Below the pieces are notes generated by a model, which did no database searches, was not told the origin of the DNA, and was given only the letters and a program-made list of their open reading frames with translations. From NCBI GenBank assembly GCA_964593065.1, contig CAZQGO010000036.1:1-11633 (forward strand): a stretch of 11,633 nt of DNA, written 5' to 3'. The stretch is from CAZQGO01 sp964593065. GTDB lineage: Bacteria; Oederibacteriota; JAAXVQ01. Below, piece by piece: positions 9,001-11,633 of this stretch. Position numbers and translations under genes: made by a program. The stretch's first letter is position 1. Each line of letters starts with the position of its first letter.

Positions 9001-11632
9001 CCCGGAGGCCATCGGCAACAAGGAGCGGAGCTTCTTGATTTTTGAGAAACTCGGCCTGCCGTATCCTCCGGGACTGGTCCTCTCGGCGTCCTTGATGGAG
9101 GCTGTGCTGCAACAGCCCGAGAGTCGCGACGGACTGCTGACCACCTGGCTGCTGGATGAATTGCGGGCCGCCGGTCTGGACCCCGACGGCGAGTATTCCG
9201 TGCGCAGCAATCCCCGCCGATCCATGCCCGGCATTCTGATGACGTCGCTGGCCTGGAGGCGGCCCCTCTTGCGCCGTCTGCGGTGGGTGGGACGCGCCTG
9301 GTCAACGCCGAGGGCCCGCGCCTACCGGCGCGCCAAGAACCTCCCCGAGGCTTTCGACTTGTCGCTGATCGTGCAGCGCAGGGCCCGGAGCGTGCGGCCC
9401 GCCACGGGTGCGGGTCCAGGTTTGTACGCCGCCGGGGTCATGAACACGCGCCATCCGGACACCGGCGCGGACGTGCTGTTCGGCCGTTTCGTAGAGAATG
9501 CCGAGGGCGAAACCCTGATGACCGGCGGCGACACGGGAACGGATCTCGGCGAACTGGCGACGCTGGCGCCGGAGGTCTGGGCCCGGCTGCTGGAGGCCAA
9601 GCGGCTCTTGGAGGCCGAAGCGGGGCCCCAGGAAGTGGAGTTCGTCGTCGAAAACGGAAAGGTCTTTTTCCTGCAGACGCGGGACATCAACTTCTCGCCG
9701 GCCGGCGAGATCGCCTACCTGCGCGGGCAGCTGCAGGCCGGGCGGCTGTCCAGGGCGCGCGTCGCCCAAAGGCTCGAAGAACTCCAGGACGCCGTGGGCC
9801 GGCGGCGGATGTTCCGGGTGCGCCCGGAAGCTCGCGTGGAAACCCTGGCCCGCGCGGCCTTCTCGACCCCCGGCGCCCTGCGGGGAGCCCTGGTCTGGAG
9901 CCTGGCCCAAGCACGGCCCTACCTGGACGCGGGTTTGCCGGTGGTCTTCGTCTCGCACGCGGGCAACCAGGAAGAATGGCTGTCCACCTCGGACCTGTTC
10001 GCGCATCCCCAAACCGCCCTCGTTACCAGCTACGGCAGCGCCTCCTCCCACGAGGCGGACCTGACCCGCCGTTCCGGCATTCCCAGCCTGATCAACCTGC
10101 AGGGGGTCCGCTGGGACCTGGACAACGCCCAGGGTCCGCGCCTGGTGCTGCCCGACGGCCGCGCGCTGAAAGCGGGCGACCAGGTCTTGGTGGACGGGGA
10201 CCACAACCGCCTCGCTTTGGCGGATGAGGACGCCCTGGTCGAGGACCGCACGGTGGTCGACGCCAGCTACGGCGTGGACATCCCGGCCTACCGTGAAATG
10301 TTCCTGGCCCCCTTTCTCGATGCCGGCGGCGAGATCCGGAGCGAATGGACGGCCGCACGCCTCGAAGCCTTGCACCGCCGTGCCGATGAGCGCCAGCGGG
10401 ACGCGCTCCTCCTCGGCGACGAGCGCGCCGCGTTCCTTGCCAATCTGGAAATGCATTTCCTGCACACGCTCTGGTCGCGGCGCCTGCAGGAAGGGACGGC
10501 CACTGCGGCCCGGACGCGCGCGCTGGCCAGCCAACTGCTCGGCACGGGAGAAGTGGCCGTGCGGGCTGACGACGGAGAGCTCTTCACCTTCCGCCTGCTG
10601 GACCTGGAACCCGAAGAAGGCGCGGAGCGCTACCGCATCTCGGTTGCAATGGGGGAGCGGCAGGTGGGCTACGTGGACACATACCGTGCGGATATCGGCG
10701 CCAGTGTCACCACCCGCTTCGGGAGCACGGTCCAGCAAGCCATCCGCGTGGGCTTGGAAGCGCGGCACCGCTACCGGGGGATCGGCAGTGCCCTGATGGC
10801 CTTGTCCATGGGCGTGGCCCGGGCCAGGGGCAGCAGGTATTTCCGCGCCTGGTTCGTGGACGCGCCGGAATTCTACCGCGTCCTGGGATTCAGAAGGATC
10901 CGGGAAAACAAGCGCTGGGAGTTCGACATGTCCGCCCAGCCCCTGCCGGCTGTCTCGCTGCGGGCCACCCTCTATGACCAAACCGTGGCGGCCGTGCGGA
11001 AACTCGACGTGGACTTCTCCGTCGTGGATGATCCGATAGCCAATAACGAAACTCTGATGGCCTTGGACCGGGCCCAAAAGCGAATCGGCAGCGGGTTTGT
11101 CGGCAACGACCTGGAAAGCGTGGATTTAGAGGACGCAGTCGGGATCGACCAGATGCTCCAATTCCGGGCGGGCGATTTGACCGTGACCTGTTTCCCGGAG
11201 AAAGGCCTGGCCAGCGGCCAGGTCTTTGTCACGGCCATCCGCAATGCCCAGGACGAGGTTGTCGGACACGCACTCCTGTCGCGGGAGACAGACGCCTTCA
11301 ACGCGGCCTTCCGGTACATCATCTATCCGGACCACCGCGGAAAGGGCTACGAGCGCCAGACCTTGCGACTGTTCCTTCGGATCATGGCGGACGGAAGGCT
11401 CTTCGGCGGAACGCCACTGAGCCAGGCCGTGTTTTACCGCGCGGCCATCGACGACGCCTTCGAGGCGGAATGGCGTCTGACCGGTCGTTTCCTGATCCGG
11501 GAAGGCTTTCGGCCGGATATTGCGGGTTTTGTTTTTAATCTGACGGACCTGGGTTTCCGCGCCCGGTGGTCCGGCAGGCTGGAGCTGCCTTTCTGGGAGC
11601 GCCGCGCACCCTGGGTGCCCGAATGGGCGCGC
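2..11632 (+). CDS. Giant multi-domain membrane-associated protein, internal fragment (open at both ends)
   Basis: A single frame of 3,877 codons without a stop fills the window; the start and stop codons lie outside it. Domain motifs appear in this one frame throughout: three hydrophobic CPBP-like modules (residues about 17-239, 1373-1591 and 2681-2803), two phosphohistidine swivel domains (His918 and His3350), two ATP-grasp domains (about 1041-1355 and 3001-3233), a 10-13 segment membrane block (1617-1944), a GHKL-like ATPase domain (about 2194-2339) and two GNAT-like domains at the right end. No domain boundary coincides with a stop or a ribosome-binding site, so an operon of separate genes is excluded here. 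No promoter or regulatory site can be seen because no gene end is present. No close full-length family is recognised. The architecture recalls giant proteins reported from Omnitrophota, which is inference. Function as a whole is unknown; a membrane-tethered phosphotransfer/acetyltransfer scaffold is the best guess. Confidence 0.93.
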   Translation, partial: MAAEPEAPAGWAAGALQAGPASLLDDWLRARGWHRVLFGLPYYLYTAFGAPLLELGYAVPGVQSLEQRLLARLGLAAGVAGLPRAAREQRAVLALAFLIAGCIAALVTPVPFGLLAVAATAPLWLSWLEHSARVFAQAHQGRTVEQRRVLYVLGLLLAGAVLAPPLLGLAGLPLALPFFASLPAWAGALATGILANLGLHALNNAAALLVRSRLGMRLLTERLALRLSRWLQVAATHESGPTEEMTVPNPAYQPRVILSSGVLLFPDPDLLQALGERSPPAAPGETLALRRGNARPELKAFIREKIQIYRELVDLNFAALLLMNQNRHTLDRATVAHLVTLVDKMILTYGKEVRGLARYLAGMPNEIRQHWRGIRDEILAYSEVQLQTEEAVRRIYSLGSERRLGEVQSLHEMVAYLHQQSILRLANLTELGGVETVIDVPGGRLYLADVGEHPAVEDGRITSPVVQSLLAGFDPRQAGFSILLIVDGDDLIGFARLGMGKGHFADILARLDSPETGGMIQVRYQERDDDDGIIGQEMRLEFLQRVFARLGMTVIRRGVALEVRLDKDHQARDFRDIQRALPWLVRVIRAASDADIRLREELAGNLDAEPVPGYASRLLNDGLLYTPSPQDRRSLPLAKYSPREQISPEGETHFFALPARLRPAVNRWLENLNLEPIPADQPLHQRTLDAYVNGPVDERLATGELVRNEQGIITRPNLQPMDRLLRALGSHLALENCIQTAEVIRPLTARLPFRPIGTVGGFLAAVASFAAADGEPYVVTVLQNPQSGNHVLARIAPRGHPERSLNAADGQDLLQDLGYTPGPWEPIPAAEVAGLRQRLRQPWPATPWPGTNPVKVKTVARGHGETRLRGRVALPTSVIIPETGEKYFLLAENLGPDDLIFASSYEGLITTSGSLTSHIAGLQRGLGLHSVVLPELQYVRRDEHGLQGVDIVTYSPGEAFRTLEGYWVSRQAISRRSFIGEGTPVFLDADHGMLYVEETPEALDKIPPEIMARPAPRTIPIPFVFPEPSASPGSFVAFQRLRRNDAYWVGQKCAGIGEITTFGRTAGFETAPGFAVTVEDLRRFMRVTGVTQEVQRLWEANLRAADKYQRIHAVLQRAAAQSDNPELEKFKREFYRAVEEHLGRVAWYSVRSSNILEDDPEHNFAGLFDTELFVNRESLFSRLIDVFASFARPRAQHYMLAHHFMLQQHLDPAEIRHAVGVQEMIDSDMAGTLFTANPLSGEPEAILNATFGQGIAVVDNLVEPDQYRVDEATGAETEVTLGSKQVMVVQKADGPGTEIRVTDRRQRNVRVLSRVWVQRLFRAARVIGGHYAYPLDIEWAIKNNHLYILQVRPLIGEAFAYQIQPPGSAPATQAGPASLLDDWLRARGFQRVLFGIPYYIYTVIGAPLLELGYAVPLVQSLEQRLLARLGLAAGVAGLPRAAREQRAVLALAFLIAGCIAALVTPVPFGLLAVAATAPLWLSWLEHSARVFAQAHQGRTVEQRRVLYVLGLLLAGAVLAPPLLGLAGLPLALPFFASLPAWAGALATGILANLGLHTLNNIVALLARSEYARTRWPALAARLEFWFQVAATKKKEEKKPAPPPEKKPEKKEGTGPSIVELVMLLGVGVSFIGFVSGIFVGLQPWVVIVVFAGLLLALLVPGETRKWSVLTAGLWTAFLLLMQKTGAAEALSSVFYLPEAPSLSTLLTGLAFAVAGGLASLTQLDRGPFNPMVVMGILGGVLAAGSLLFMLIAGFGWFAFASGIFGLLLLAGAVGARPAWSLATLGLGTAVLAALHATDLAPYLHAIEYYPGGPNLLDFLPGVVYYLAGLVSAGVLKPAEAAGMRAYLTLAAGAGLVVAGLAGFAAVGFVGAPAAAFAAGSLMLLSMLIRLRARFGQIAGVMLLIGISALLSLGLPLAVAAGVTLAAAVALLGLRWLYGRLQLLITRRTLGLEARHPQARFFALRRVVTSEKELTGEERVWQARAVAASLQDPDLLVAVQARRTLEDLVPDLPEKPRRRLEKLLRRNESLTPAALQMKVLENQQHWAGLQHSLSVLNRLEAGVMAETADPAAPEVRLRLQKTLGAKERLSEAQLRLERAFTDFSAQPEGQRLAEEFLTALAGLQDSWEGFNRDYEALFDVLVIRNYREENESLERDRQQACRLFPLLLLGQDLIAFSTSVPVMDLRLLPALTRLSHAESFRTGEYQLQLARDFERSPQWVRGRLGGAIYVALAEALELAKANTTRRANAQRSRNLPYQPRVTLYLSKSGLAVVDNGAGLDEETMNFLRNEGLMRQVGRMGPGWDIYPAQQIMRRFGGRVRIARDRSGGLQITFRFRSPLRAPASPDWLQARLERALVRLGEIRRSPKETARLEARLDQEPRLQVRTVASVFWEEDPRSAPRDWPSVYHEIREADALPVLAAHLLDVRQARAAGVLQSDGQALAVLSRLLAEAYRNPRLKGQVSKYLPFVIPGEAADLAQASALIARLALDAEAGRDLADLVAQQPALQPALAEMLQDPNFRLEQIAARPGPQGENFSTPVPRVARLLNELALQPQPGLQEFLNRVSASNRLADQISFLRILRSRSAELSEGRRTRYAGQVAALLQTGDARLASEAWLTLAEMIRHLSAPAVGHYAAILVEREQAAPASQARQVAQLKAWLAKKGPALELPVWEHPKLSWTPHWLRRAVEELIFRVGPYLVIQVLVVTAPALMAGIALAFAGVFLYAHRDRARADNWGWAQWALATLATMGITASFFGLALFFTPAAAFVAAGLGLALPAAQGLLGYAAAYGLHTLNNWVADRVTWWPKLELGAEARGPVPEITRRLAGADPNALSTGEKEALLAQRAEDGLARIYLSRQTVSTEGDRYANEQYDLATREQAVARALRARRMPVHVEVVQLPGDVHPERHVPFYQYEYYLTVPAERAGSVRRLVEDLGRAQEPDPWSLTGRSLPEGFLEQAVADRIPAGPETSAADLSRLAPIGLREQAETGIRRLGQMASDPEAIGNKERSFLIFEKLGLPYPPGLVLSASLMEAVLQQPESRDGLLTTWLLDELRAAGLDPDGEYSVRSNPRRSMPGILMTSLAWRRPLLRRLRWVGRAWSTPRARAYRRAKNLPEAFDLSLIVQRRARSVRPATGAGPGLYAAGVMNTRHPDTGADVLFGRFVENAEGETLMTGGDTGTDLGELATLAPEVWARLLEAKRLLEAEAGPQEVEFVVENGKVFFLQTRDINFSPAGEIAYLRGQLQAGRLSRARVAQRLEELQDAVGRRRMFRVRPEARVETLARAAFSTPGALRGALVWSLAQARPYLDAGLPVVFVSHAGNQEEWLSTSDLFAHPQTALVTSYGSASSHEADLTRRSGIPSLINLQGVRWDLDNAQGPRLVLPDGRALKAGDQVLVDGDHNRLALADEDALVEDRTVVDASYGVDIPAYREMFLAPFLDAGGEIRSEWTAARLEALHRRADERQRDALLLGDERAAFLANLEMHFLHTLWSRRLQEGTATAARTRALASQLLGTGEVAVRADDGELFTFRLLDLEPEEGAERYRISVAMGERQVGYVDTYRADIGASVTTRFGSTVQQAIRVGLEARHRYRGIGSALMALSMGVARARGSRYFRAWFVDAPEFYRVLGFRRIRENKRWEFDMSAQPLPAVSLRATLYDQTVAAVRKLDVDFSVVDDPIANNETLMALDRAQKRIGSGFVGNDLESVDLEDAVGIDQMLQFRAGDLTVTCFPEKGLASGQVFVTAIRNAQDEVVGHALLSRETDAFNAAFRYIIYPDHRGKGYERQTLRLFLRIMADGRLFGGTPLSQAVFYRAAIDDAFEAEWRLTGRFLIREGFRPDIAGFVFNLTDLGFRARWSGRLELPFWERRAPWVPEWAR
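50..600 (+). repeat. Long direct repeat, copy 1 (partner 4118-4668, offset 4,068 bp)
   Basis: This 551-bp stretch aligns without gaps to 4118-4668. The left 49 bp (50-98) are identical. Bases 99-194 carry about 20 mismatches. Bases 195-579 (385 bp) match 4263-4647 perfectly by eye, including all third codon positions. One mismatch follows at 580, then 20 more identical bases, after which the DNAs diverge although the proteins remain related. The offset is a multiple of three, so both copies are read in the same frame. A mosaic of perfect and diverged blocks suggests gene conversion or recent recombination between ancient duplicates. Confidence 0.97.
233..272 (+). other. G-quadruplex-forming motif on the coding strand, copy 1 (identical copy at 4301-4340)
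   Basis: Five guanine runs of three or four occur on the + strand at 233-236, 241-244, 252-254, 261-263 and 270-272. They are parted by loops of 4, 7, 6 and 6 bases, which satisfies the usual G3+N1-7 rule. The motif lies near the left end of the identical repeat tract, so it would form in the mRNA and the non-template DNA strand. It is a by-product of GGG/GCG codon choice, but could stall replication or help recombination. Folding is not shown. Confidence 0.6.
719..2560 (+). other. Soluble, mainly helical region of unknown function between membrane module 1 and the swivel domain
   Basis: Residues about 240-853 hold no domain I can name with confidence. The first third (about 890-1290) is strongly helical with long charged amphipathic stretches. 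From about 1300 to 1800 it becomes alpha/beta-like, with a hydrophobic strand followed by VDGDDLIGFARLG near 1450-1495 and an Arg/Leu-rich helix pair near 1610-1760. This second part loosely recalls the accessory region found in bacterial PEP/pyruvate-binding-domain proteins, where a run ending in a short strand and helix accompanies the ATP-grasp and His domains. That comparison is from memory and weak. The last part (about 1930-2560) is mixed alpha/beta and leads directly into the phosphohistidine domain. No signal peptide or membrane segment is evident. Confidence 0.4.
2561..2992 (+). other. Domain: phosphohistidine swivel domain (PEP-utilising enzyme mobile domain) 1
   Basis: Residues about 854-997. 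The signature of the mobile domain of PEP synthase, PPDK and rifampicin phosphotransferase is seen as GSLTSHIAGLQRGLG, starting at 2738; the consensus is GGxTSHxAxxARxxG. The phospho-acceptor histidine is His918 (bases 2753-2755). Before it, the stretch ending in a Pro-Asp-Asp-Leu run near 2690 fits the beta strands that lead into this loop. After it, FLDADHGMLYV at 2957-2989 matches the closing 'DG..G.vy' beta element. In the family this histidine is phosphorylated by the ATP-grasp domain and swings to a third active site. Here it comes before the ATP-grasp domain in the chain, the reverse of PEP synthase. No PEP/pyruvate barrel accompanies it. Confidence 0.85.
3122..4066 (+). other. Domain: PEP-synthase-like ATP-grasp domain (PPDK N-terminal family)
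   Basis: Residues about 1041-1355, close to the usual length of this domain. Motifs appear in family order: VGQKCAGIGE at 3146-3175 (nucleotide-binding Lys region, consensus GGKxxxLxE); APGFAV at 3212-3229; VRSSNILED at 3449-3475 with the conserved Arg; MAGTLFTANPLSG at 3686-3724 (consensus aGvaFtxxPxtG); DIEWA at 4007-4021 and LQVRPL at 4046-4063, the C-terminal Glu, Gln and Arg that complete the ATP site. One departure is that the usual GLGE loop reads GQGI near 3753, losing the acidic residue. Family knowledge: the domain splits ATP and phosphorylates the swivel-domain histidine. Its partner is most likely the swivel domain just upstream, or one elsewhere in the chain. The real acceptor is unknown. 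Confidence 0.88.
4118..4668 (+). repeat. Long direct repeat, copy 2 (partner 50-600)
   Basis: This is the second copy of the in-frame direct repeat. Bases 4263-4647 are identical to 195-579, while 4167-4262 match only about four positions in five. The perfect part shows a marked preference for GCG over GCC alanine codons and for GGG glycine codons, unlike most of the surrounding gene. Because it exceeds typical short-read length, it is also a place where an assembler could join the wrong neighbours. Confidence 0.97.
4301..4340 (+). other. G-quadruplex-forming motif on the coding strand, copy 2
   Basis: Identical in sequence to 233-272, with guanine runs at 4301-4304, 4309-4312, 4320-4322, 4329-4331 and 4338-4340. 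It sits about 40 bases inside the left edge of the perfect repeat tract, in the second hydrophobic module. Confidence 0.6.
4775..4849 (+). other. Lys/Glu/Pro-rich linker
   Basis: Twenty-five residues made almost wholly of Lys, Glu and Pro, opening KKKEEKK and closing EKKEGTGPS, separate membrane module 2 from the next membrane block. By the positive-inside rule this loop is probably cytoplasmic. It looks like a flexible, low-complexity hinge and carries no recognisable function of its own. Confidence 0.8.
4850..5833 (+). other. Polytopic membrane domain, about 10-13 transmembrane segments
   Basis: Residues about 1617-1944 are almost continuously hydrophobic, with segments of 18-25 Ala/Leu/Val/Gly/Phe-rich residues parted by short turns. 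The first segment follows the Lys-rich linker (about 4850-4920), and the last ends near 5820 at a basic RWLYGR stretch. Few charged residues lie within the segments. Asp, His and Tyr cluster in the loop at about 5390-5450, between segments near the middle. No transporter, channel or kinase-sensor family motif is recognised. Its position directly before a helical region and a GHKL ATPase domain resembles the membrane sensor part of a histidine kinase, but that is an analogy only. Confidence 0.75.
5834..6580 (+). other. Charged helical region between membrane block and GHKL domain
   Basis: Residues about 1945-2193 are predominantly helical, with long Glu/Arg/Leu-rich stretches and possible coiled-coil character (about 5990-6120 and 6190-6470). 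It occupies the place where a histidine kinase would have its dimerisation and phospho-acceptor helices. A canonical H-box (His followed by Glu/Asp and a Pro) is not seen. QHSLSVLNRLEAG near 6151-6189 is the only vaguely similar stretch, and it lacks the acidic neighbour. I leave this region unassigned. Confidence 0.4.
6581..7018 (+). other. Domain: GHKL / HATPase_c-like ATP-binding domain
   Basis: Residues about 2194-2339. The G1 box is clear: VVDNGAGLDEE at 6812-6844, with the nucleotide-contacting Asp at 6818. The G2 part reads GPGWDIYPAQQI from 6896, followed by MRRFGGRVRI to 6961, which fits the GxGLGL...ivxxhGGxi pattern with weakened glycines. A closing strand, LQITFRFR, ends near 7010. 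The N-box candidate is LAEALELAKANTT at 6692-6730. It has the Glu, but Ala sits where the Mg-binding Asn is expected and an Asn follows one position later. The family binds ATP in histidine kinases, Hsp90, gyrase B and MutL; here it follows a membrane block, most like a sensor kinase. ATP binding is likely but the imperfect N- and G2-boxes leave catalysis uncertain. Confidence 0.75.
7019..8041 (+). other. Helical region of unknown function before membrane module 3
   Basis: Residues about 2340-2680 are rich in Leu, Ala, Arg, Gln and Glu, and form serial amphipathic helices suggestive of an alpha-solenoid (HEAT-like) or bundle. A short more strand-like patch near 7140-7185 includes SVFWEEDPR. 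No catalytic motif, signal or membrane segment is seen. It links the GHKL domain to the third membrane module and may be a scaffold or regulatory spacer. Confidence 0.4.
8042..8410 (+). other. Domain: CPBP-type intramembrane metalloprotease-like module 3 (all three motifs present)
   Basis: Residues about 2681-2803. The three signature motifs of the CPBP/Abi (CAAX protease and bacteriocin-processing) family are present in order: EELIFR (EExxxR) at 8063-8080, FLYAH (FxxxH) at 8165-8179 and HTLNN (HxxxN) at 8375-8389. Motif spacings are 34 and 70 residues. Membrane segments run at about 8090-8170, 8220-8290 and 8290-8370. In the family the Glu pair, the two His and the Asn form the active site within the membrane and cleave substrates near the bilayer or act in self-immunity. 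Unlike modules 1 and 2 the Glu pair is intact, so this copy could be active. It is embedded inside a giant chain, and self-processing of that chain is a possibility, not shown. Confidence 0.7.
8411..9001 (+). other. Unassigned alpha/beta region between membrane module 3 and the PPDK-like block
   Basis: Residues about 2804-3000. After a basic juxtamembrane stretch (about 8400-8480) come helices, then strands: MPVHVEVVQLPGDVHPE at 8668-8718 and a Tyr-rich stretch, FYQYEYYLTVPAE, near 8735-8770. Two more helices lead into the ATP-grasp domain. The alternation suggests a small alpha/beta fold, possibly a substrate or acceptor domain for the following phosphotransfer block, but no family is recognised. 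Confidence 0.35.
9002..9700 (+). other. Domain: pyruvate,phosphate-dikinase-like ATP-grasp domain, compact form
   Basis: Residues about 3001-3233. Family motifs appear in order: IGNKERSF at 9011-9034 (Lys of the nucleotide site); LPYPPGLVLS at 9056-9085; YSVRSN at 9194-9211, then SMPG at 9221-9232 (PPDK: VRSGxxxSMPG); RAYRRAKNLP near 9317-9350; AGVMNTRHPDTG at 9431-9466 (PPDK: GVaFTRNPsTG); GRFVENAEGE at 9482-9511 (PPDK: ExlxNAQGE); QEVEFVVENGKVFFLQTR at 9629-9682 (PPDK: QDIEFT...LQTR). These are PPDK-specific, not PEP-synthase-like, so the two ATP-grasp domains of this chain come from different subfamilies. The distance from VRS to LQTR is about 160 residues against about 245 in PPDK as I recall it; the helical insertion after SMPG is missing. 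A PPDK-like helical linker follows at about 9700-9800. Confidence 0.85.
9812..10222 (+). other. Domain: phosphohistidine swivel domain 2 (PPDK-like)
   Basis: Residues about 3271-3407. The loop YGSASSHEADLTRRSGIPSL from 10031 matches GGxTSHxAxxARxxGxPxV, with His3350 (10049-10051) as the phospho-acceptor; the usual Thr two residues before the His is Ser. The preceding strand, LPVVFVS near 9940-9957, and the closing strand, VLVDGDHNRLALAD at 10184-10225, fit the domain. The order, ATP-grasp then swivel domain with a short helical linker, is the same as in PPDK. The PEP/pyruvate TIM barrel that should follow is absent; the chain instead runs through a helical stretch into GNAT domains. The phosphate acceptor is therefore unlikely to be pyruvate made or used in this chain. 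Confidence 0.82.
10223..10549 (+). other. Helical connector between swivel domain 2 and GNAT domain 1
   Basis: Residues about 3408-3516 are Arg/Glu/Leu/Ala-rich and predicted helical by eye. The position corresponds to that of the missing TIM barrel in PPDK, but the stretch is far too short for a barrel and shows none of its motifs. No function is recognised. Confidence 0.4.
10550..10930 (+). other. Domain: GNAT-family N-acetyltransferase-like domain 1
   Basis: Residues about 3517-3643. The acetyl-CoA pyrophosphate-binding motif A is clear: RHRYRGIGSALM at 10763-10798 (consensus Q/RxxGxG/A after a beta bulge, here R-G-I-G-S-A). It is followed by a helix and then the motif B region, FYRVLGFRRI at 10871-10900 (consensus FYxxxGF), whose Tyr is often the general acid. 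Strands before motif A (about 10550-10680, including a VGYVDTY stretch near 10665-10685) complete the fold. The family moves acetyl from acetyl-CoA to an amine. Substrate unknown; fusion to a phosphotransfer block raises the possibility of small-molecule or peptide modification. Confidence 0.82.
11160..11550 (+). other. Domain: GNAT-family N-acetyltransferase-like domain 2
   Basis: Residues about 3387 codons from the left edge onward, i.e. roughly 3720-3850. A strand pair with EVVGHALLSRE near 11255-11290 leads to YIIYPDHRGKGYERQ at 11315-11359, a good motif A (consensus vxPxxRGxGxg), although the last Gly of the usual R-G-x-G-x-G/A is replaced by Tyr. LIREGFRPD at 11492-11518 matches the C-terminal motif (xxxGF). 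An insert of about 25 residues between the motifs is longer than in domain 1. The region 10931-11159, a mixed helical/strand stretch, separates the two domains. It may be a divergent copy of domain 1 or an independently acquired GNAT. Confidence 0.75.
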
Positions 11633-11633
11633 C

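Noticed and set aside
9002..10222. Calling this block pyruvate,phosphate dikinase (ppdK)
   Set aside because: Only the ATP-grasp and swivel domains are present, the helical insertion and the barrel are missing, and it is part of a longer chain.
9302..11077. Long open frame on the - strand (591 codons), and a 492-codon one at 7634-9112
   Set aside because: Both lie antisense to well-supported PPDK-like, GNAT-like and CPBP-like motifs and have no recognisable domains or plausible start regions.
1..11633. tRNA, rRNA, CRISPR array, riboswitch or terminator
   Set aside because: Nothing of these kinds was seen by eye; the coding frame occupies the whole window, and G+C-rich inverted repeats inside it lack a following T-run.

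Overview
The whole window is the inside of one very large protein-coding gene on the + strand. The frame beginning at base 2 stays open to base 11632 (3,877 codons) with no stop. Neither its start nor its end is here, and there is no intergenic space. Recognisable domain motifs occur in this same frame from one end to the other, so this is a real giant polypeptide and not chance openness in G+C-rich DNA. All other long frames are shadows. Residue numbers below count from the codon at base 2.

Layout. (1) 50-718: hydrophobic module 1, with FxxxH and HxxxN motifs of the CPBP (CAAX protease/bacteriocin-processing) type. (2) 719-2560: soluble, mostly helical region. (3) 2561-2992: phosphohistidine swivel domain with a GSLTSH motif. 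(4) 3122-4066: PEP-synthase-like ATP-grasp domain. (5) 4118-4774: hydrophobic module 2, which includes a 385-bp tract identical to module 1. (6) 4775-4849: Lys/Glu/Pro-rich linker. (7) 4850-5833: ten or more membrane segments. (8) 5834-6580: helical region. (9) 6581-7018: GHKL/HATPase_c-like ATPase domain. (10) 7019-8041: helical region. (11) 8042-8410: hydrophobic module 3, carrying all three CPBP motifs. (12) 8411-9001: unassigned region. (13) 9002-9700: pyruvate,phosphate-dikinase-like ATP-grasp domain. (14) 9812-10222: second phosphohistidine swivel domain. (15) 10550-10930 and 11160-11550: two tandem GNAT acetyltransferase-like domains.

Organism. The DNA is strongly G+C-rich and bacterial in style. 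Giant, multi-domain, membrane-anchored proteins of this kind are known from uncultivated phyla, notably Omnitrophota. That assignment is an inference from architecture alone; no taxonomic marker gene is present.

How the parts may work together (inference). The chain repeats the pattern 'membrane module followed by an ATP-using catalytic block' three times: PEP-synthase-like, GHKL-like, then PPDK-like plus GNATs. Both dikinase-like blocks have the ATP-grasp and phosphohistidine parts, but I see no PEP/pyruvate TIM barrel in either. Central PEP/pyruvate interconversion is therefore unlikely. Phosphate transfer to some other acceptor, followed or accompanied by acetylation, on a membrane-tethered scaffold is the most economical reading. 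The identical tract shared by modules 1 and 2 points to recent duplication or gene conversion inside the gene.
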